This document shows positions 42,529 through 53,240 of a stretch of DNA of 64,000 nucleotides, in pieces. Origin of the DNA: Novosphingobium profundi (lineage in GTDB: Bacteria > Pseudomonadota > Alphaproteobacteria > Sphingomonadales > Sphingomonadaceae). The stretch's first letter is position 1. Every line of letters starts with the position of its first letter. A program made the translations under genes and the position numbers. Under the pieces are notes generated by a model. That model was not told where the DNA came from. It was given only the letters and a program-made list of their open reading frames with translations, and did not search any database. The stretch lies in contig NZ_JAIVLF010000001.1 in NCBI RefSeq assembly GCF_020524485.1, positions 1,240,001 through 1,304,000 of the forward strand, read 5' to 3'.

Positions 42529-43311
42529 TCAGCGCGGCGGCATGCGGATAGCGCCATCGAGCCGCACGGCCGCCGCGTTGAAGTAGGTCGTCTCCACCAT
42601 GCACAGCGCGAGCGCGGCGAATTCGGCCGGATCGCCAAGGCGCTTGGGGAACGGCACCGAGGCCGCGAGGGCATCGAGAACAAGGGCAGGCGCGGCGTTC
42701 ATCAGCGGTGTATCGAACAGGCCGGGCAGGATGGAATTGACCCGTATGCCCTCGCCCATGAGGTCACGGGCAATCGGCAGGGTCATGCCGACGATGCCCG
42801 CCTTGGAGGCCGAATAGGCGGCCTGGCCGACCTGACCATCCTCGGCAGCCGCCGAGGCGGTGTTGACGATCACCCCGCGCTCACCTTCCTCCATCGGATC
42901 GAGCGTGAGCATCCCTGCGGCGCTCATGGCGATGCAGGCAAAGGTTCCGATGAGGTTGATCGCGAGGGTCTTGTGGAAGACGTCGAGCGGGAAGTGGCTG
43001 ATCGACCCGTCCTTGCGCGAGCGGGAGGCGGTCTTGAAGGCGCTTCCTGTGCCTGCGCAGTTGATGAGGATTCGCTCCTGCCCGTGGGCGGCCCGCGCGG
43101 CGGCGAAGCCAGCGGCAATCTCCTCCTCGCGGGTCACATCGACCCGGCAGAAGGTGCCGCCAAGTTCGCGGGCCAGAGCCTCGCCCTTGTCGGCCTGGAG
43201 GTCGAAGATGGCGACCTTCGCGCCGCGCGCGGCCAGAGCACGCGCGCTTGCTTCGCCAAGGCCCGAAGCGCCGCCGGTGATGACGGCGCTGGTTGTGGTT
43301 TCGATCTTCAT
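42529..43311 (-). CDS. SDR dehydrogenase, 3-hydroxyacyl-CoA dehydrogenase type II-like
   Basis: This 260 aa short-chain dehydrogenase has the NAD(H)-binding TGGASGLGEAS, the NNAG-type INCAGTG, catalytic YSASK and Ser upstream, and the downstream ILPGLFDTPL. The internal stretch (HFPLDVFHKTLAINLIGTF, EGERGVIVNTASAAAEDGQVGQAAYSASK) resembles HSD17B10-type 3-hydroxyacyl-CoA dehydrogenases. The start ATG 43311 follows GGAGAG. It lies 14 bases downstream of the thiolase gene in the same direction, so the two form an operon. Confidence 0.9.
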   Translation of the reverse strand: MKIETTTSAVITGGASGLGEASARALAARGAKVAIFDLQADKGEALARELGGTFCRVDVTREEEIAAGFAAARAAHGQERILINCAGTGSAFKTASRSRKDGSISHFPLDVFHKTLAINLIGTFACIAMSAAGMLTLDPMEEGERGVIVNTASAAAEDGQVGQAAYSASKAGIVGMTLPIARDLMGEGIRVNSILPGLFDTPLMNAAPALVLDALAASVPFPKRLGDPAEFAALALCMVETTYFNAAAVRLDGAIRMPPR

Positions 43312-43325
43312 GGGGGCTCTCCCGT

Positions 43326-44501
43326 TCAGAGGCGCTCGATGATGGTGACGTTGGCGATGCCCCCGCCTTCGCACATGGTCTGGAGGCCATAGCGCTTGCC
43401 ATGTGTGCCCAGCGCGTGGACGAGTGTCGCCATGAGCTTCGTTCCGCTGGCACCGAGCGGGTGGCCAAGCGCGATTGCCCCGCCATGGACATTGAGTTTT
43501 GCCGGATCGGCGCCGGTATGGCGCAGCCAGGCGAGCGGGACCGAGGCGAAGGCCTCGTTCACTTCAAAAAGGTCAATGTCCGCAAGTTTGAGCCCGGCCC
43601 TTTCGAGTGCGCGGTCGGTTGCAAACAGCGGCTCCTCGAGCATGATTACCGGGTCGCCTGCGGTGACCGTCAGGCTGTGGATGCGCGCAAGCGGGGTAAG
43701 ACCAAAGGTCTTGAGCGCGCGCTCCGAGACGATGAGCGCGGCCGAGGCACCGTCGCAGATCTGGCTGGCGTTGGCCGCGCTGATAACCCCTTCGGGGGCG
43801 AGCAGCTTGACCGACTGGATCGATTCCAGCGTGGCATCGAAGCGGATGCCTTCGTCGCGTCGGTGGAGTTCGGGGCCTTCGGGCGTTTCAATGGGAAGGG
43901 GCACGATCTCGGCCTCGAAATGTCCGGCCTTCGTGGCGGCAATGGCCTTGCGGTGACTTTCGAGCGCGAAGATATCGAGGTCGTCCCTGGAGAACCCGTG
44001 CTTGCGTGCCATTGCCTCAGCGCCGCTGAACTGGCTGAAGACGATGCCGGGGTAGCGCTCCTCCTGGCGGGGCGACTTGGGGATGCCCAGGCCCGCTTCG
44101 GCAAAGAGCGACATCGTTGAGCCCATGGGGACGCGCGTCATCGATTCGACCCCGGCGGCGATGACCACGTCCTGCGTACCCGAGAGCACGGCCTGCGCGG
44201 CGAAGTGCAGGGCCTGCTGGCTGCTCCCGCACTGGCGGTCGATGGTGACGGCGGGCACCGTTTCGGGCAGCGAGGAGGCCAGCACTGCGTTGCGCCCGAC
44301 GTGCATCGACTGCTCCCCCCCTTGCGTCACGCAGCCCATGATGACGTCCTCGATCCCCTGCGGGTCCATGCCCGTTCGTGCGACCAGCGCATCGAGCGTG
44401 GCCCCGGCCATGTCGGCGGGATGCCACTCGGCGAGCTTTCCTTTGCGGCGTCCTCCGGCGGTTCGCACCGCGTCGACGATATAGGCGGTTTCGGCAGGCA
44501 T
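43326..44501 (-). CDS. Acetyl-CoA C-acyltransferase (thiolase)
   Basis: This 391 aa thiolase has the nucleophilic Cys in TIDRQCGSSQQALHFAAQ, the His in ALGHPLGASG and the second Cys in LQTMCEGGG. It would cleave 3-ketoacyl-CoA. The N-terminus MPAETAYIVDAVRTAGGRRKGKL is typical. The start ATG 44501 sits behind GGGAGAGGGG. It is divergent from the crotonase gene across a 194-base gap that includes AT-rich element 3. Confidence 0.94.
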   Translation of the reverse strand: MPAETAYIVDAVRTAGGRRKGKLAEWHPADMAGATLDALVARTGMDPQGIEDVIMGCVTQGGEQSMHVGRNAVLASSLPETVPAVTIDRQCGSSQQALHFAAQAVLSGTQDVVIAAGVESMTRVPMGSTMSLFAEAGLGIPKSPRQEERYPGIVFSQFSGAEAMARKHGFSRDDLDIFALESHRKAIAATKAGHFEAEIVPLPIETPEGPELHRRDEGIRFDATLESIQSVKLLAPEGVISAANASQICDGASAALIVSERALKTFGLTPLARIHSLTVTAGDPVIMLEEPLFATDRALERAGLKLADIDLFEVNEAFASVPLAWLRHTGADPAKLNVHGGAIALGHPLGASGTKLMATLVHALGTHGKRYGLQTMCEGGGIANVTIIERL

Positions 44502-44568
44502 TGTTCCCCTCTCCCGGATAGTCTTGGCCGGTCTCGGTCCGGCGCGGTGGCATCGTACCATTGAATTT

Positions 44569-44586
44569 AATTAATTGAACAATGAA
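44569..44586. promoter_or_regulatory. AT-rich regulon element 3 (thiolase / crotonase gap)
   Basis: AATTAATTGAACAATGAA lies in the divergent gap between the thiolase and crotonase genes. It matches the shared element at about 14 of 18 positions. Confidence 0.4.
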
Positions 44587-44695
44587 TTTTGGAAGGGTAG
44601 CGTCGGCGGCAGACGCGATGGGAGGCGTTCCGACCAGTTCCCGGCCTGCCAAGGGGCACGCAGAGTGGTTGAACTCACACGAGGAGAGGAGTGCC

Positions 44696-45601
44696 ATGGC
44701 AAGTACGGCAATGGCTTATGAGCAGATCGATCTTGCGGTTCACGACCGGGTGGCGACGATCACTTTGAACCGCCCGGACAAACTCAACGCCTATACGATC
44801 CGGATGATGGAGGAACTGATCCACGCCTTCGACCGGGTCGACAGCGATGACGAGATCGGTGCGGTGATCGTCACCGGTTCGGGCGAGCGCGCTTTTTGTG
44901 CGGGGGCGGACCTGGAAATGGGCACCAAGGCATTCGAAGGGGCGGGCAGTGCTGATTCGCCGGTCCGCGCGGACGGTTCGATCGACTATGCCGCCGAGGC
45001 CGCGCGCGATTACGGGGGGCGGCTGACACTGCGCATGTTCGAATGCCTGAAACCCGTGATCGGCGCGGTGAACGGCGCTGCCGTCGGGATCGGAGCGACG
45101 ATGCTCTTGCCGATGGACGTGCGCCTCGCCTGCGAGGAGGCGCGCATCGGCTTCGTCTTCGCGCGCCGGGGAATCGTGCCCGAGGCGGCCTCATCCTGGT
45201 TCCTGCCACGCATCGTCGGAATTTCGGCCGCGCTTGACTGGACGATGAGCGGGCGGCTGGTCCCGGCAGCCGAAGCCCTGGGGGCAGGGCTGCTGAGCGA
45301 GGTCGTCCCGCGCGAAAGCCTGCTGGAGGAGGCACAGGCGCGTGCGCGATCCTATATCGAGGCGAGCGCGCCGGTCTCTGTGGCGCTTACACGGCAGATG
45401 ATGTGGCGGGGACTGGGCATGGCACACCCGATGGAGGCACACCGCATCGACAGCCGCGGGGTTCTCGCCCGGGGGCGCAGCGGTGATGCCCACGAGGGTG
45501 TCGGGGCCTTCCTGGAAAAGCGTCCTGCCCAGTTTCCCGATCGGGTCTCGCAGGACATGCCCGACTTCTTCCCCTGGTGGGAGGATCCGCGCTACACCTG
45601 A
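44696..45601 (+). CDS. Enoyl-CoA hydratase/isomerase family protein (crotonase)
   Basis: This 301 aa protein has crotonase features: ITLNRPDKLNAYT at the N-terminus, the oxyanion stretch ERAFCAGADLEMG, KPVIGAVNGAAVGIGATM, and the FVFARRGIVPEAASSWFLPRIVG helix region. It would hydrate a 2-enoyl-CoA or act on a related ring intermediate. Start ATG 44696 follows GAGGAGAGGAG. The ORF extends upstream to 44582, but without a site. It is convergent with an acyl-CoA dehydrogenase gene 14 bases away. Confidence 0.9.
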   Translation: MASTAMAYEQIDLAVHDRVATITLNRPDKLNAYTIRMMEELIHAFDRVDSDDEIGAVIVTGSGERAFCAGADLEMGTKAFEGAGSADSPVRADGSIDYAAEAARDYGGRLTLRMFECLKPVIGAVNGAAVGIGATMLLPMDVRLACEEARIGFVFARRGIVPEAASSWFLPRIVGISAALDWTMSGRLVPAAEALGAGLLSEVVPRESLLEEAQARARSYIEASAPVSVALTRQMMWRGLGMAHPMEAHRIDSRGVLARGRSGDAHEGVGAFLEKRPAQFPDRVSQDMPDFFPWWEDPRYT

Positions 45602-45614
45602 AGCTGTCGGCCGC

Positions 45615-46772
45615 TCAGAGTGCGCGGCCGATCACTTCCTTCATGATCTCGCTCGTGCCTCCGTAGATGCGCGAGACCCGCGCGTCGCGCCAGAGGCGGG
45701 CGATCGCGTACTCATTCATGTACCCTGCCCCACCATGGAGCTGCAGCGCGCGGTCGCACACGCGGTTCTGGAGTTCGGAGTGGAAGAGCTTGGCTGCGGC
45801 GGCTTCCTCCACGGTCAGTTCGCCTGCCACGTGGCGGGCAATCGCCCAGTCGAGATGGGCCCAGCCCACCTGGAGTTCGCTCGCCATTTCGGCCAAGGTA
45901 AAGCGGGTCGCCTGAAAATCGAGGATGGCCTTGCCAAAGGCCTTGCGCTCGCGGGTGAAGGACAGCGCCTCGTCGAAGGCGCGCTGGGCGCTCGCCTGCG
46001 CGCCCACGGCAATGGTCAGGCGCTCCTGGGGAAGTTGCTGGACAAGGTAGGCAAAGCCGCGCCCTTCCTGACCGATGACATTGCTGGCCGGAACCCGCAC
46101 GCCTTCGAAGAACAGTTCGGAGGTGTCGGCGGAATGCTGGCCGATCTTGTCGAGATTGCGTCCGCGCGCAAAACCGGGCCGGTCTGCCTCGACCAGCACC
46201 AGGGAGAGGCCCTTGGCGCCGAGCGTCGGGTCGGTCTTGGCCACCACGATCACGAGGTCGGCGTGCTGGCCGTTGGTGATGTAGGTCTTGGCACCGTCGA
46301 CGATGAACTCCTCGCCCTCGCGCCGTGCGCTGGTGCGGATCGCCTGGAGGTCGGAGCCGGTGCCCGGTTCGGTCATGGCGATGGCGACCACCGCATCCCC
46401 CGAGATCATTCGGGGAAGCCATGTCGCCTTCTGCTCGGGTGAGCCGTAGTGGGCGATGTAGTCCGCCGTGACGTCCGATTGCAGCACGATGCCGGCCGAG
46501 GAACCTGCGTAGGCAAGTTCCTCCCCGATCACCGCATTGGCCCGGAAGTCGAGGCCAAGTCCGCCGTGCTCTTCCGGGATGCCGGGGCACAGCAGGCCCG
46601 CCTCGCCGCATTGCGTCCAGAAGGCGCGGTCGATGATGCCCTGTTCCTCCCACCGGTCGAGGTGGGGAAGAAGGTGGCTGGCGAAGAACTTGCGGACCTG
46701 GTCGCGCAGGAGTTCGTGCTCGCTTTCAAAGATCGTGCGGCGGCTGGTGTCGAGCCGGGAAGTCTCTGCCAT
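45615..46772 (-). CDS. Acyl-CoA dehydrogenase
   Basis: This 385 aa flavoprotein has the classic ACAD pattern: FASHLLPHLDRWEEQG, FGRVPPIEEHGG-like GIPEEHGGLGLDFRANAVIGEEL, the FAD/substrate strand AMTEPGTGSDLQAI, QFIQTR-type ITNGQHADLVIV, and the C-terminal RIYGGTSEIMKEVIGRAL. It oxidises an acyl-CoA at alpha-beta and passes electrons to ETF. It lies 14 bases downstream of the hydratase/dehydrogenase gene in the same direction. Confidence 0.93.
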   Translation of the reverse strand: MAETSRLDTSRRTIFESEHELLRDQVRKFFASHLLPHLDRWEEQGIIDRAFWTQCGEAGLLCPGIPEEHGGLGLDFRANAVIGEELAYAGSSAGIVLQSDVTADYIAHYGSPEQKATWLPRMISGDAVVAIAMTEPGTGSDLQAIRTSARREGEEFIVDGAKTYITNGQHADLVIVVAKTDPTLGAKGLSLVLVEADRPGFARGRNLDKIGQHSADTSELFFEGVRVPASNVIGQEGRGFAYLVQQLPQERLTIAVGAQASAQRAFDEALSFTRERKAFGKAILDFQATRFTLAEMASELQVGWAHLDWAIARHVAGELTVEEAAAAKLFHSELQNRVCDRALQLHGGAGYMNEYAIARLWRDARVSRIYGGTSEIMKEVIGRAL

Positions 46773-46786
46773 TTCGCGTATCTCCC

Positions 46787-48898
46787 TCAGGCGGCTTCGG
46801 GCCAGGTGTGGAGCGTGGCGTCTGCCTCGGCCAGACGGCGCAGGAGCGGGGCGGGTGCCTCGCCGATGGCCTCAAGCCCTCCAATGACGTTCCCGAGCCC
46901 CACGGTGTCGGCCCAGAACATCGGCCCGCCCGTCGCAGGCGGCCAGCCGTAGCCCATGACCAGGGCCACATCGATATCCGAGGCGCGCAGCGCGATGCCT
47001 TCCTCCAGAATGCGCGCGCCTTCGTTGACAACAGGCAGCAGCAGGCGCTCGACGATCTCTTCGTCCGAGAAACGGCGCGGCGGCGTTTCGGCGCGGGACT
47101 GGAACTCGCGCACGAGCGCTTCGGTGACAGGCGAAGGGCTGGGGCGGCGCGTCTCGTCATAGTCGTAGAAACCGGCCTGGCGTTTCTGGCCCCAGCGGCC
47201 GGTTTCGCACAGCACCTGCGTGACCGTGGAGGACGTGCTGGTTGCCGGATCCCACCCGATCACGTCGAGCCCGACCAGGTCGAGCATGGCGAAAGGTCCC
47301 ATCGCAAACCCATAGTCGACCATGGCCTTGTCGACCTCCCAGGGGAGGGGGCCTTCGAGGATCAGCGCCTGCGCCGCGTCCATGCGCGGGGTCATCATGC
47401 GATTTGCGATGAACCCATCGCAAACGCCGGAAAGCACCGGGATCTTCGCAATCGTGCGGGCGAGGCTCATCGCCGTCGCGACGACGTCCGGGCGTGTCGC
47501 CGAGCCGCGCACAACCTCCAATAGACGCATGACATTGGCGGGAGAAAAGAAGTGGAGGCCGATGACGTCTCCGGGGCGCGAGGTCGCTGCGGCAATCGCG
47601 TTGACGTCCAGAAAGCTGGTGTTGGTGGCAAGGATAGCACCGGGCCGGGCAATGCCATCAAGCCGGGCGAAGATCTCCTGCTTGAGCGCCATCTTCTCGA
47701 AGACGGCCTCGATGACGAGGTCGGCCTCGCCAAGATCGGCCATGTCGAGGCTGGGGTGCAGCCGCTCCATGCAGGCATCGAGCTTCGCCTGTGTGAGCTT
47801 GCCCTTCTTCAGCGATATTTCGTAGTTGCGCCGGATCGTGGCGACGCTCCGTTCGAGCGCGGCCTCCTCCTGTTCGACCAACGTGACGGGTATCCCGGCG
47901 CTGAGGAAATTCATGGCGATGCCGCTTCCCATCGTGCCGGCACCGATCACCCCGACCTGCGCAATTGGCCGCCTGGGCGTGTCGGCGGGGAGATCGGGGA
48001 CGCGCGCGGTCTGGCGCTCGGCGAAGAACAAGTAGCGCAGCGCGGCCGATTGGCGGCTGGCAAAAAGCTCCTGGAAGAGTTCGGCCTCGCGGCGCATGCC
48101 CGCCTCGAAGGGGAGCGTTACTGCTGCTTCGACCGCGCGCACGATGTTCTCCGGCGCCTGGTAGCCCTTGAAGGCGCGAGAATTGTCGGCGCGGAAGCGG
48201 GCGAAGAGTTCGGCATCGTGCGGGAGCGACAGGCCTTCGCTCCATTCGCGTACGGGAACCGGCGGCGCACCGCTGTGCACCGCGTTCTCGGCAAAGGCGA
48301 TGGCGCCTTTGAGCAGGTCCCCCTCGATGATGGCGTCGATCAGACCGTTCTCGTGGGCCCGGGAGGCCGCGACCGGCTTTCCCAGGACCATCATCTCCAA
48401 AGCCGTCTGCGCTCCCACGATCCGGGGGAGGCGCTGCGTGCCGCCAGCTCCCGGAAGAAGCCCGAGCGCGACTTCGGGCAGGCCGACCTTCGCCGACGGC
48501 GTGGCAACGCGATAGTGGCAGCACAGCGCCGTTTCGAGCCCACCGCCCAGCGCGGTCCCGTGGATTGCCGCGACAGTCGGCTTGGGGCAGGCGTCGATGC
48601 GGGCGAGGACGTCGAGAAGGTCTGGAGCGTCCGGATCGGGGGCGTCGAACTCGCGGATGTCCGCGCCCGCAATGAAGGTGCGTCCCGCGCAGGCGAGCAC
48701 AACGGCGTGCGCCTCCGGATCGGCCTCTGCCTTGGCAAAGGCGTCCATCAGTCCTTGCCGCACAGCACCGCCCAGGGCGTTCACCGGGGGCGAGTCGAGC
48801 GTGATGACCGCGACGGTTCCGACACGCGCGTACGTGGTGACATCGTTGATGCTTTGTGCGCTCTCGCGCACGGCGTCCAAGGCCTCTTCGCTTGCCAT
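46787..48898 (-). CDS. Enoyl-CoA hydratase / 3-hydroxyacyl-CoA dehydrogenase fusion (FadB/FadJ-like)
   Basis: This 703 aa protein starts at ATG 48898 behind GAGGGGAGTTGCAGG. The N-terminal crotonase part (about 15-200: [62 protein letters not shown]) is followed by the NAD-binding 3-hydroxyacyl-CoA dehydrogenase part (about 300-490: [38 protein letters not shown]) and a C-terminal 3HCDH domain. It carries out two beta-oxidation steps. The frame goes on to 50425, but that overlaps genes on the other strand and is rejected. It is divergent from the flavin oxidoreductase gene across AT-rich element 4. Confidence 0.93.
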   Translation of the reverse strand: MASEEALDAVRESAQSINDVTTYARVGTVAVITLDSPPVNALGGAVRQGLMDAFAKAEADPEAHAVVLACAGRTFIAGADIREFDAPDPDAPDLLDVLARIDACPKPTVAAIHGTALGGGLETALCCHYRVATPSAKVGLPEVALGLLPGAGGTQRLPRIVGAQTALEMMVLGKPVAASRAHENGLIDAIIEGDLLKGAIAFAENAVHSGAPPVPVREWSEGLSLPHDAELFARFRADNSRAFKGYQAPENIVRAVEAAVTLPFEAGMRREAELFQELFASRQSAALRYLFFAERQTARVPDLPADTPRRPIAQVGVIGAGTMGSGIAMNFLSAGIPVTLVEQEEAALERSVATIRRNYEISLKKGKLTQAKLDACMERLHPSLDMADLGEADLVIEAVFEKMALKQEIFARLDGIARPGAILATNTSFLDVNAIAAATSRPGDVIGLHFFSPANVMRLLEVVRGSATRPDVVATAMSLARTIAKIPVLSGVCDGFIANRMMTPRMDAAQALILEGPLPWEVDKAMVDYGFAMGPFAMLDLVGLDVIGWDPATSTSSTVTQVLCETGRWGQKRQAGFYDYDETRRPSPSPVTEALVREFQSRAETPPRRFSDEEIVERLLLPVVNEGARILEEGIALRASDIDVALVMGYGWPPATGGPMFWADTVGLGNVIGGLEAIGEAPAPLLRRLAEADATLHTWPEAA

Positions 48899-48920
48899 CC
48901 TGCAACTCCCCTCTTGAATT

Positions 48921-49984
<1,064 letters not shown>

Positions 49985-49986
49985 GC

Positions 49987-51219
49987 ATGAACCTGGACTG
50001 GAGCGCCGAAGAAGAGGCTTTCCGCAAGGAGGTGCGCAGCTTCCTGACCGATAATCTGGACGAGGAACTGATCGCGGCGGGGCGCTTGGCAACGAGCGTC
50101 TATCCCGATCACGAAGCCAGTATGCGCTGGCAAAAGATCCTGCATGCAAAGGGCTGGGCAGCGCCGCACTGGCCGGTCGAACACGGGGGGCAGGACTGGA
50201 GCGCGGCGCAGCGCTACATCTTCGAGAGCGAGCGCATCGCGGCCGGAGCCCCTTCGCTCTCGCCCATGGGCATCCACATGGTCGCCCATGTTCTGGTGCG
50301 GTTCGGGACGCCGGCGCAGAAGGCCCGGTTCCTGCCCCGCATCCTCTCGGGTGAGGTCTTCTTCTGCCAGGGCTACAGCGAGCCGGGAGCAGGCTCGGAT
50401 CTGGCCTCGCTGCAGATGGCCGCACGGGCCGACGGGGATGCCTTCGTGCTCAACGGATCGAAGATCTGGACGACCCATGCGGCCGAGGCCAACTGGATGT
50501 TCGCGCTCGTGCGCACCGCGCGTGAGGATCGTCCGCAGAAGGGGATCACCTTCCTCCTGCTGGAGATGGACAGTCCCGGCATCGAGGTGCACCCCATGCT
50601 CATGGCGTCGGGCGAGGAAGTGCAGTCGCAGGTCTTCTTCTCCGACGTGCGCGTTCCGGCCGACCAGGTGCTGGGCACGGTCGGGGAGGGGTGGTCGGTG
50701 GCCAAGTACCTCCTCGAATTCGAGCGTGGGGGGAGCGCTTACGCGCCGGATCTGGCGGCCCGAGCTGCCCAGCTTGCACGGTTCGCGGCCGGTGAGGCGG
50801 GAGGCGACGGGCGCGCCTTGATCGAAGATCCGCACTTCGCCGGGCGTCTTGCGGCCTTGCGCGCGCGCATACGGGTTCTGGGCACGATGGAATTGCGCCT
50901 GCTCTCGGGCGCTCAGAAGGGCGCGAGCGTGGGGGCGCTGTCCTCGATGATGAAGGTTCTGGGAACCGAAACCGCGCAGGCGCTCACGCAGTTGACGCTC
51001 GAGGCGGCGGGGCCCCGCGCCTTGGCCTATCAGCCCCATGCCGTGCGCCCGGGCGGGCCGACGCCGCTGCATGAGGTGCCGGTGGGCGGCTATGTGGGGG
51101 GCGAGGCGTGGCAGGCTCTGGCGCCACTGCGCTATTTCAACGAGCGTGCGGCCTCGATCTACGCCGGGTCCAACGAGATCCAGCGCAACATCCTGGCGCG
51201 GGCCGTGGTTGGCTTGTGA
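49987..51219 (+). CDS. Acyl-CoA dehydrogenase (FadE-type, large subunit-like)
   Basis: This 410 aa ACAD begins MNLDWSAEEEAFRKEVRSFL, has GYSEPGAGSDLASLQ, IWTTHAAEANWMFALVRT, and ends RYFNERAASIYAGSNEIQRNILARAVVGL. It looks like the longer partner of two-gene ACADs used on steroid or terpenoid side chains, where the subunits form alpha2beta2 enzymes. The 378 aa gene downstream is the likely partner, though it is convergent. It follows the flavoprotein gene by 2 bases. Confidence 0.9.
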   Translation: MNLDWSAEEEAFRKEVRSFLTDNLDEELIAAGRLATSVYPDHEASMRWQKILHAKGWAAPHWPVEHGGQDWSAAQRYIFESERIAAGAPSLSPMGIHMVAHVLVRFGTPAQKARFLPRILSGEVFFCQGYSEPGAGSDLASLQMAARADGDAFVLNGSKIWTTHAAEANWMFALVRTAREDRPQKGITFLLLEMDSPGIEVHPMLMASGEEVQSQVFFSDVRVPADQVLGTVGEGWSVAKYLLEFERGGSAYAPDLAARAAQLARFAAGEAGGDGRALIEDPHFAGRLAALRARIRVLGTMELRLLSGAQKGASVGALSSMMKVLGTETAQALTQLTLEAAGPRALAYQPHAVRPGGPTPLHEVPVGGYVGGEAWQALAPLRYFNERAASIYAGSNEIQRNILARAVVGL

Positions 51220-51237
51220 GCAAGGAGGGGCCTCGGC

Positions 51238-52374
51238 CTAGGCGGCGGCCTTCAAGGTCCGGGCGTAAGTCGAGACCGCGTGGTCGTGCGAGCCCAGCTG
51301 CTGTATGAGGGCCGTGGCACGGCGGAAGTAGTGGCTGACAGCCAGCTCGTCGGTCAGTCCCATAGCGCCGTGCAGTTGCACCGCGTTCTCGCCCACGAAG
51401 CGCAGTGCCTCGTGGGTCACGATCGTCGCGGCCTCGATTGCAGCGCGACGTTCTGCGGGAGGCGCAGTCAGGCTCAGCGTGGCAAGGTGGCTTGCTGATT
51501 GCGCCATTTCCACCTGCATCAGCATGTCGACTAGGCGGTGTTGCAGAGCCTGGAAGCGGGCGAGGGGCTGGCCGAACTGGTGGCGCTGGCGGGTATATTC
51601 GACGGTGTCCTCGTACATGCGGCGCGCGATCCCGGCACCCTGTGCGAGAAGACCGGCGCGCAGGTCTTCATCGGCCTGTTCCAGAGCAGGAGCCACTGCG
51701 TCGCGGACGCCAAGGAGGCCCGTGTCCGGTACCAGGACGCCTGCAAGCGTGACATCGCACGCGGTGCGGTCGTCGATCATCCGCACGGGGGCCAAGTCCA
51801 GGCCGGGGGCGTCGATGGGAAGGCAAAAGAGCGAAATTCCGGCCGCATCGCGCACCGCACCTGACGTTCGGGCGGTGACAAGAAGGTGGGACGCATCCTG
51901 CGCGCCTATGGCGAGCGCCTTGCCGCCGTCGAGGCGCCAGCCTTGGCTCTCGGCGGTGGCGGTCGTCGCGACATGGTGCAGGCAATTGCGGGCCTGTGGC
52001 TCCCAATGCGCGAGCGCCGGGCGCGCCTGTCCAGAAACGAGGTCTGCAAGAAGCTGGAAGCTGGCAGGTGTGGCGATGGCTTCGAGCAGGCGGCCACACA
52101 GGATCACGGTTTCGCTCCAGGGCGCACAGACGAGCGCTTCGCCCAGGGCCTCCTGCACGATCATCGCCTCGACCGGGCCTCCGCCAAAGCCGCCGACCTC
52201 TTCCGCGAAGGGGGCGCCGGTAAGGCCCATTTCGGCAAGTCCGTCCCACAGCGCGCGGGCGCATACGGGATCGCGCAGGGTGTGGCCACGCGCTTCGAAA
52301 TCGTGCTGGTCCTGGAGGTAGCGCTGCAGCGTGTCCTTCAGGATGGACTGTTCTTCTGTCAGCTCGAAATCCAT
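51238..52374 (-). CDS. Acyl-CoA dehydrogenase (small subunit-like)
   Basis: This 378 aa ACAD begins MDFELTEEQSILKDTLQRYL and has AGIARRMYEDTVEYTRQRHQFGQPLARFQALQH and VQLHGAMGLTDELAVSHYFRRATALIQQLG near the C-terminus. That tail is typical of the second subunit of heteromeric steroid-type dehydrogenases. The middle is poorly conserved. It is convergent with the 410 aa ACAD and divergent from an SDR gene; AT-rich element 5 lies upstream. Confidence 0.88.
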   Translation of the reverse strand: MDFELTEEQSILKDTLQRYLQDQHDFEARGHTLRDPVCARALWDGLAEMGLTGAPFAEEVGGFGGGPVEAMIVQEALGEALVCAPWSETVILCGRLLEAIATPASFQLLADLVSGQARPALAHWEPQARNCLHHVATTATAESQGWRLDGGKALAIGAQDASHLLVTARTSGAVRDAAGISLFCLPIDAPGLDLAPVRMIDDRTACDVTLAGVLVPDTGLLGVRDAVAPALEQADEDLRAGLLAQGAGIARRMYEDTVEYTRQRHQFGQPLARFQALQHRLVDMLMQVEMAQSASHLATLSLTAPPAERRAAIEAATIVTHEALRFVGENAVQLHGAMGLTDELAVSHYFRRATALIQQLGSHDHAVSTYARTLKAAA

Positions 52375-52419
52375 GGCGCATCCTTCCTGCCGTGTTGACA
52401 GGGCGCACCTTGCAGATGA

Positions 52420-52437
52420 TTATTTAATCAAGCAAGT
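52420..52437. promoter_or_regulatory. AT-rich regulon element 5 (ACAD / SDR gap)
   Basis: TTATTTAATCAAGCAAGT lies in the 97-base divergent gap. Read on the minus strand it gives ACTTGCTTGATTAAATAA, close to elements 1 and 4. Confidence 0.45.
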
Positions 52438-52471
52438 AATATTGTCTGTGGCGGCGAGCAGGAGAGTGGTG

Positions 52472-53236
52472 ATGGCATCCGAACGTGGCATGGAAGGGCG
52501 TACGCTTCTGGTTACGGGAGCGTCCTCCGGGCTCGGTGCGCATGTCGCGCGCAAGGCCGCGCGGCGCGGGGCGAAGGTTGCGCTGCTGGCCCGTCGCAAA
52601 GAGGCGCTTGCGCGCGTGGTGGCTGAGATCGGCGAAGAAGGAGGGGCGGCCCTTGCGGTGGCCGGAGACGTCGCGCGGGAAGAGGACCTTGTCGCGGCCT
52701 TCGACCGGATCGAGGCGTACTTCGGCTCCGTCAATTCGGTGCTGGTCAACGCGGGGATGAACCGGAGCGGCAAGGCGCTCGACCTGGGCGTCGCGGATTT
52801 CGATGCCGTCTTCGCGGTCAATGTGCGCGGGGCCTTTCTGACGGCGCGTGAGGCCGCCCGGCGCATGGTCGCGGCAGATTGCGCACCCGACGGTCGGATC
52901 GTCCTGGTCTCCTCCATCACCGCGCAGACGCAGGGAAGCGGTCTTGTCGCCTACAGCGCCTCGAAGGCGGCGGTGAGCCATCTCGGGCGGTTACTGGCCA
53001 ACGAATGGGTGCGCACCGGCCCCAACGTGAACGTGATCTCACCGGGCTACTTTGCCTCGGAACTCGCCGGAGACTGGTTCGAGACCGAGGCGGGCCAGCG
53101 GCAGGTGGCGGCGATGCCGCGTCGACGCCTGATGGACGAGGACGCGCTCGATACGACATTGCTCCACCTGCTCTCGGCCGAGAGCCGCTGCATCACCGGC
53201 GCCGACATTCGCATCGACGACGGCCAGACGCTGTGA
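52472..53236 (+). CDS. Short-chain dehydrogenase/reductase
   Basis: This 254 aa SDR has VTGASSGLGAHVARKAARRGAKV, VNAGMNRSG, VSSITAQTQGSGLVAYSASKAAVSH and ISPGYFASEL. It starts at ATG 52472 behind CAGGAGAG; the frame extends upstream to 52331 into the divergent gap. In this cluster it could oxidise a hydroxyl on the substrate or a 3-hydroxyacyl-CoA. The substrate is unknown. Confidence 0.9.
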   Translation: MASERGMEGRTLLVTGASSGLGAHVARKAARRGAKVALLARRKEALARVVAEIGEEGGAALAVAGDVAREEDLVAAFDRIEAYFGSVNSVLVNAGMNRSGKALDLGVADFDAVFAVNVRGAFLTAREAARRMVAADCAPDGRIVLVSSITAQTQGSGLVAYSASKAAVSHLGRLLANEWVRTGPNVNVISPGYFASELAGDWFETEAGQRQVAAMPRRRLMDEDALDTTLLHLLSAESRCITGADIRIDDGQTL

Positions 53237-53240
53237 GAAG

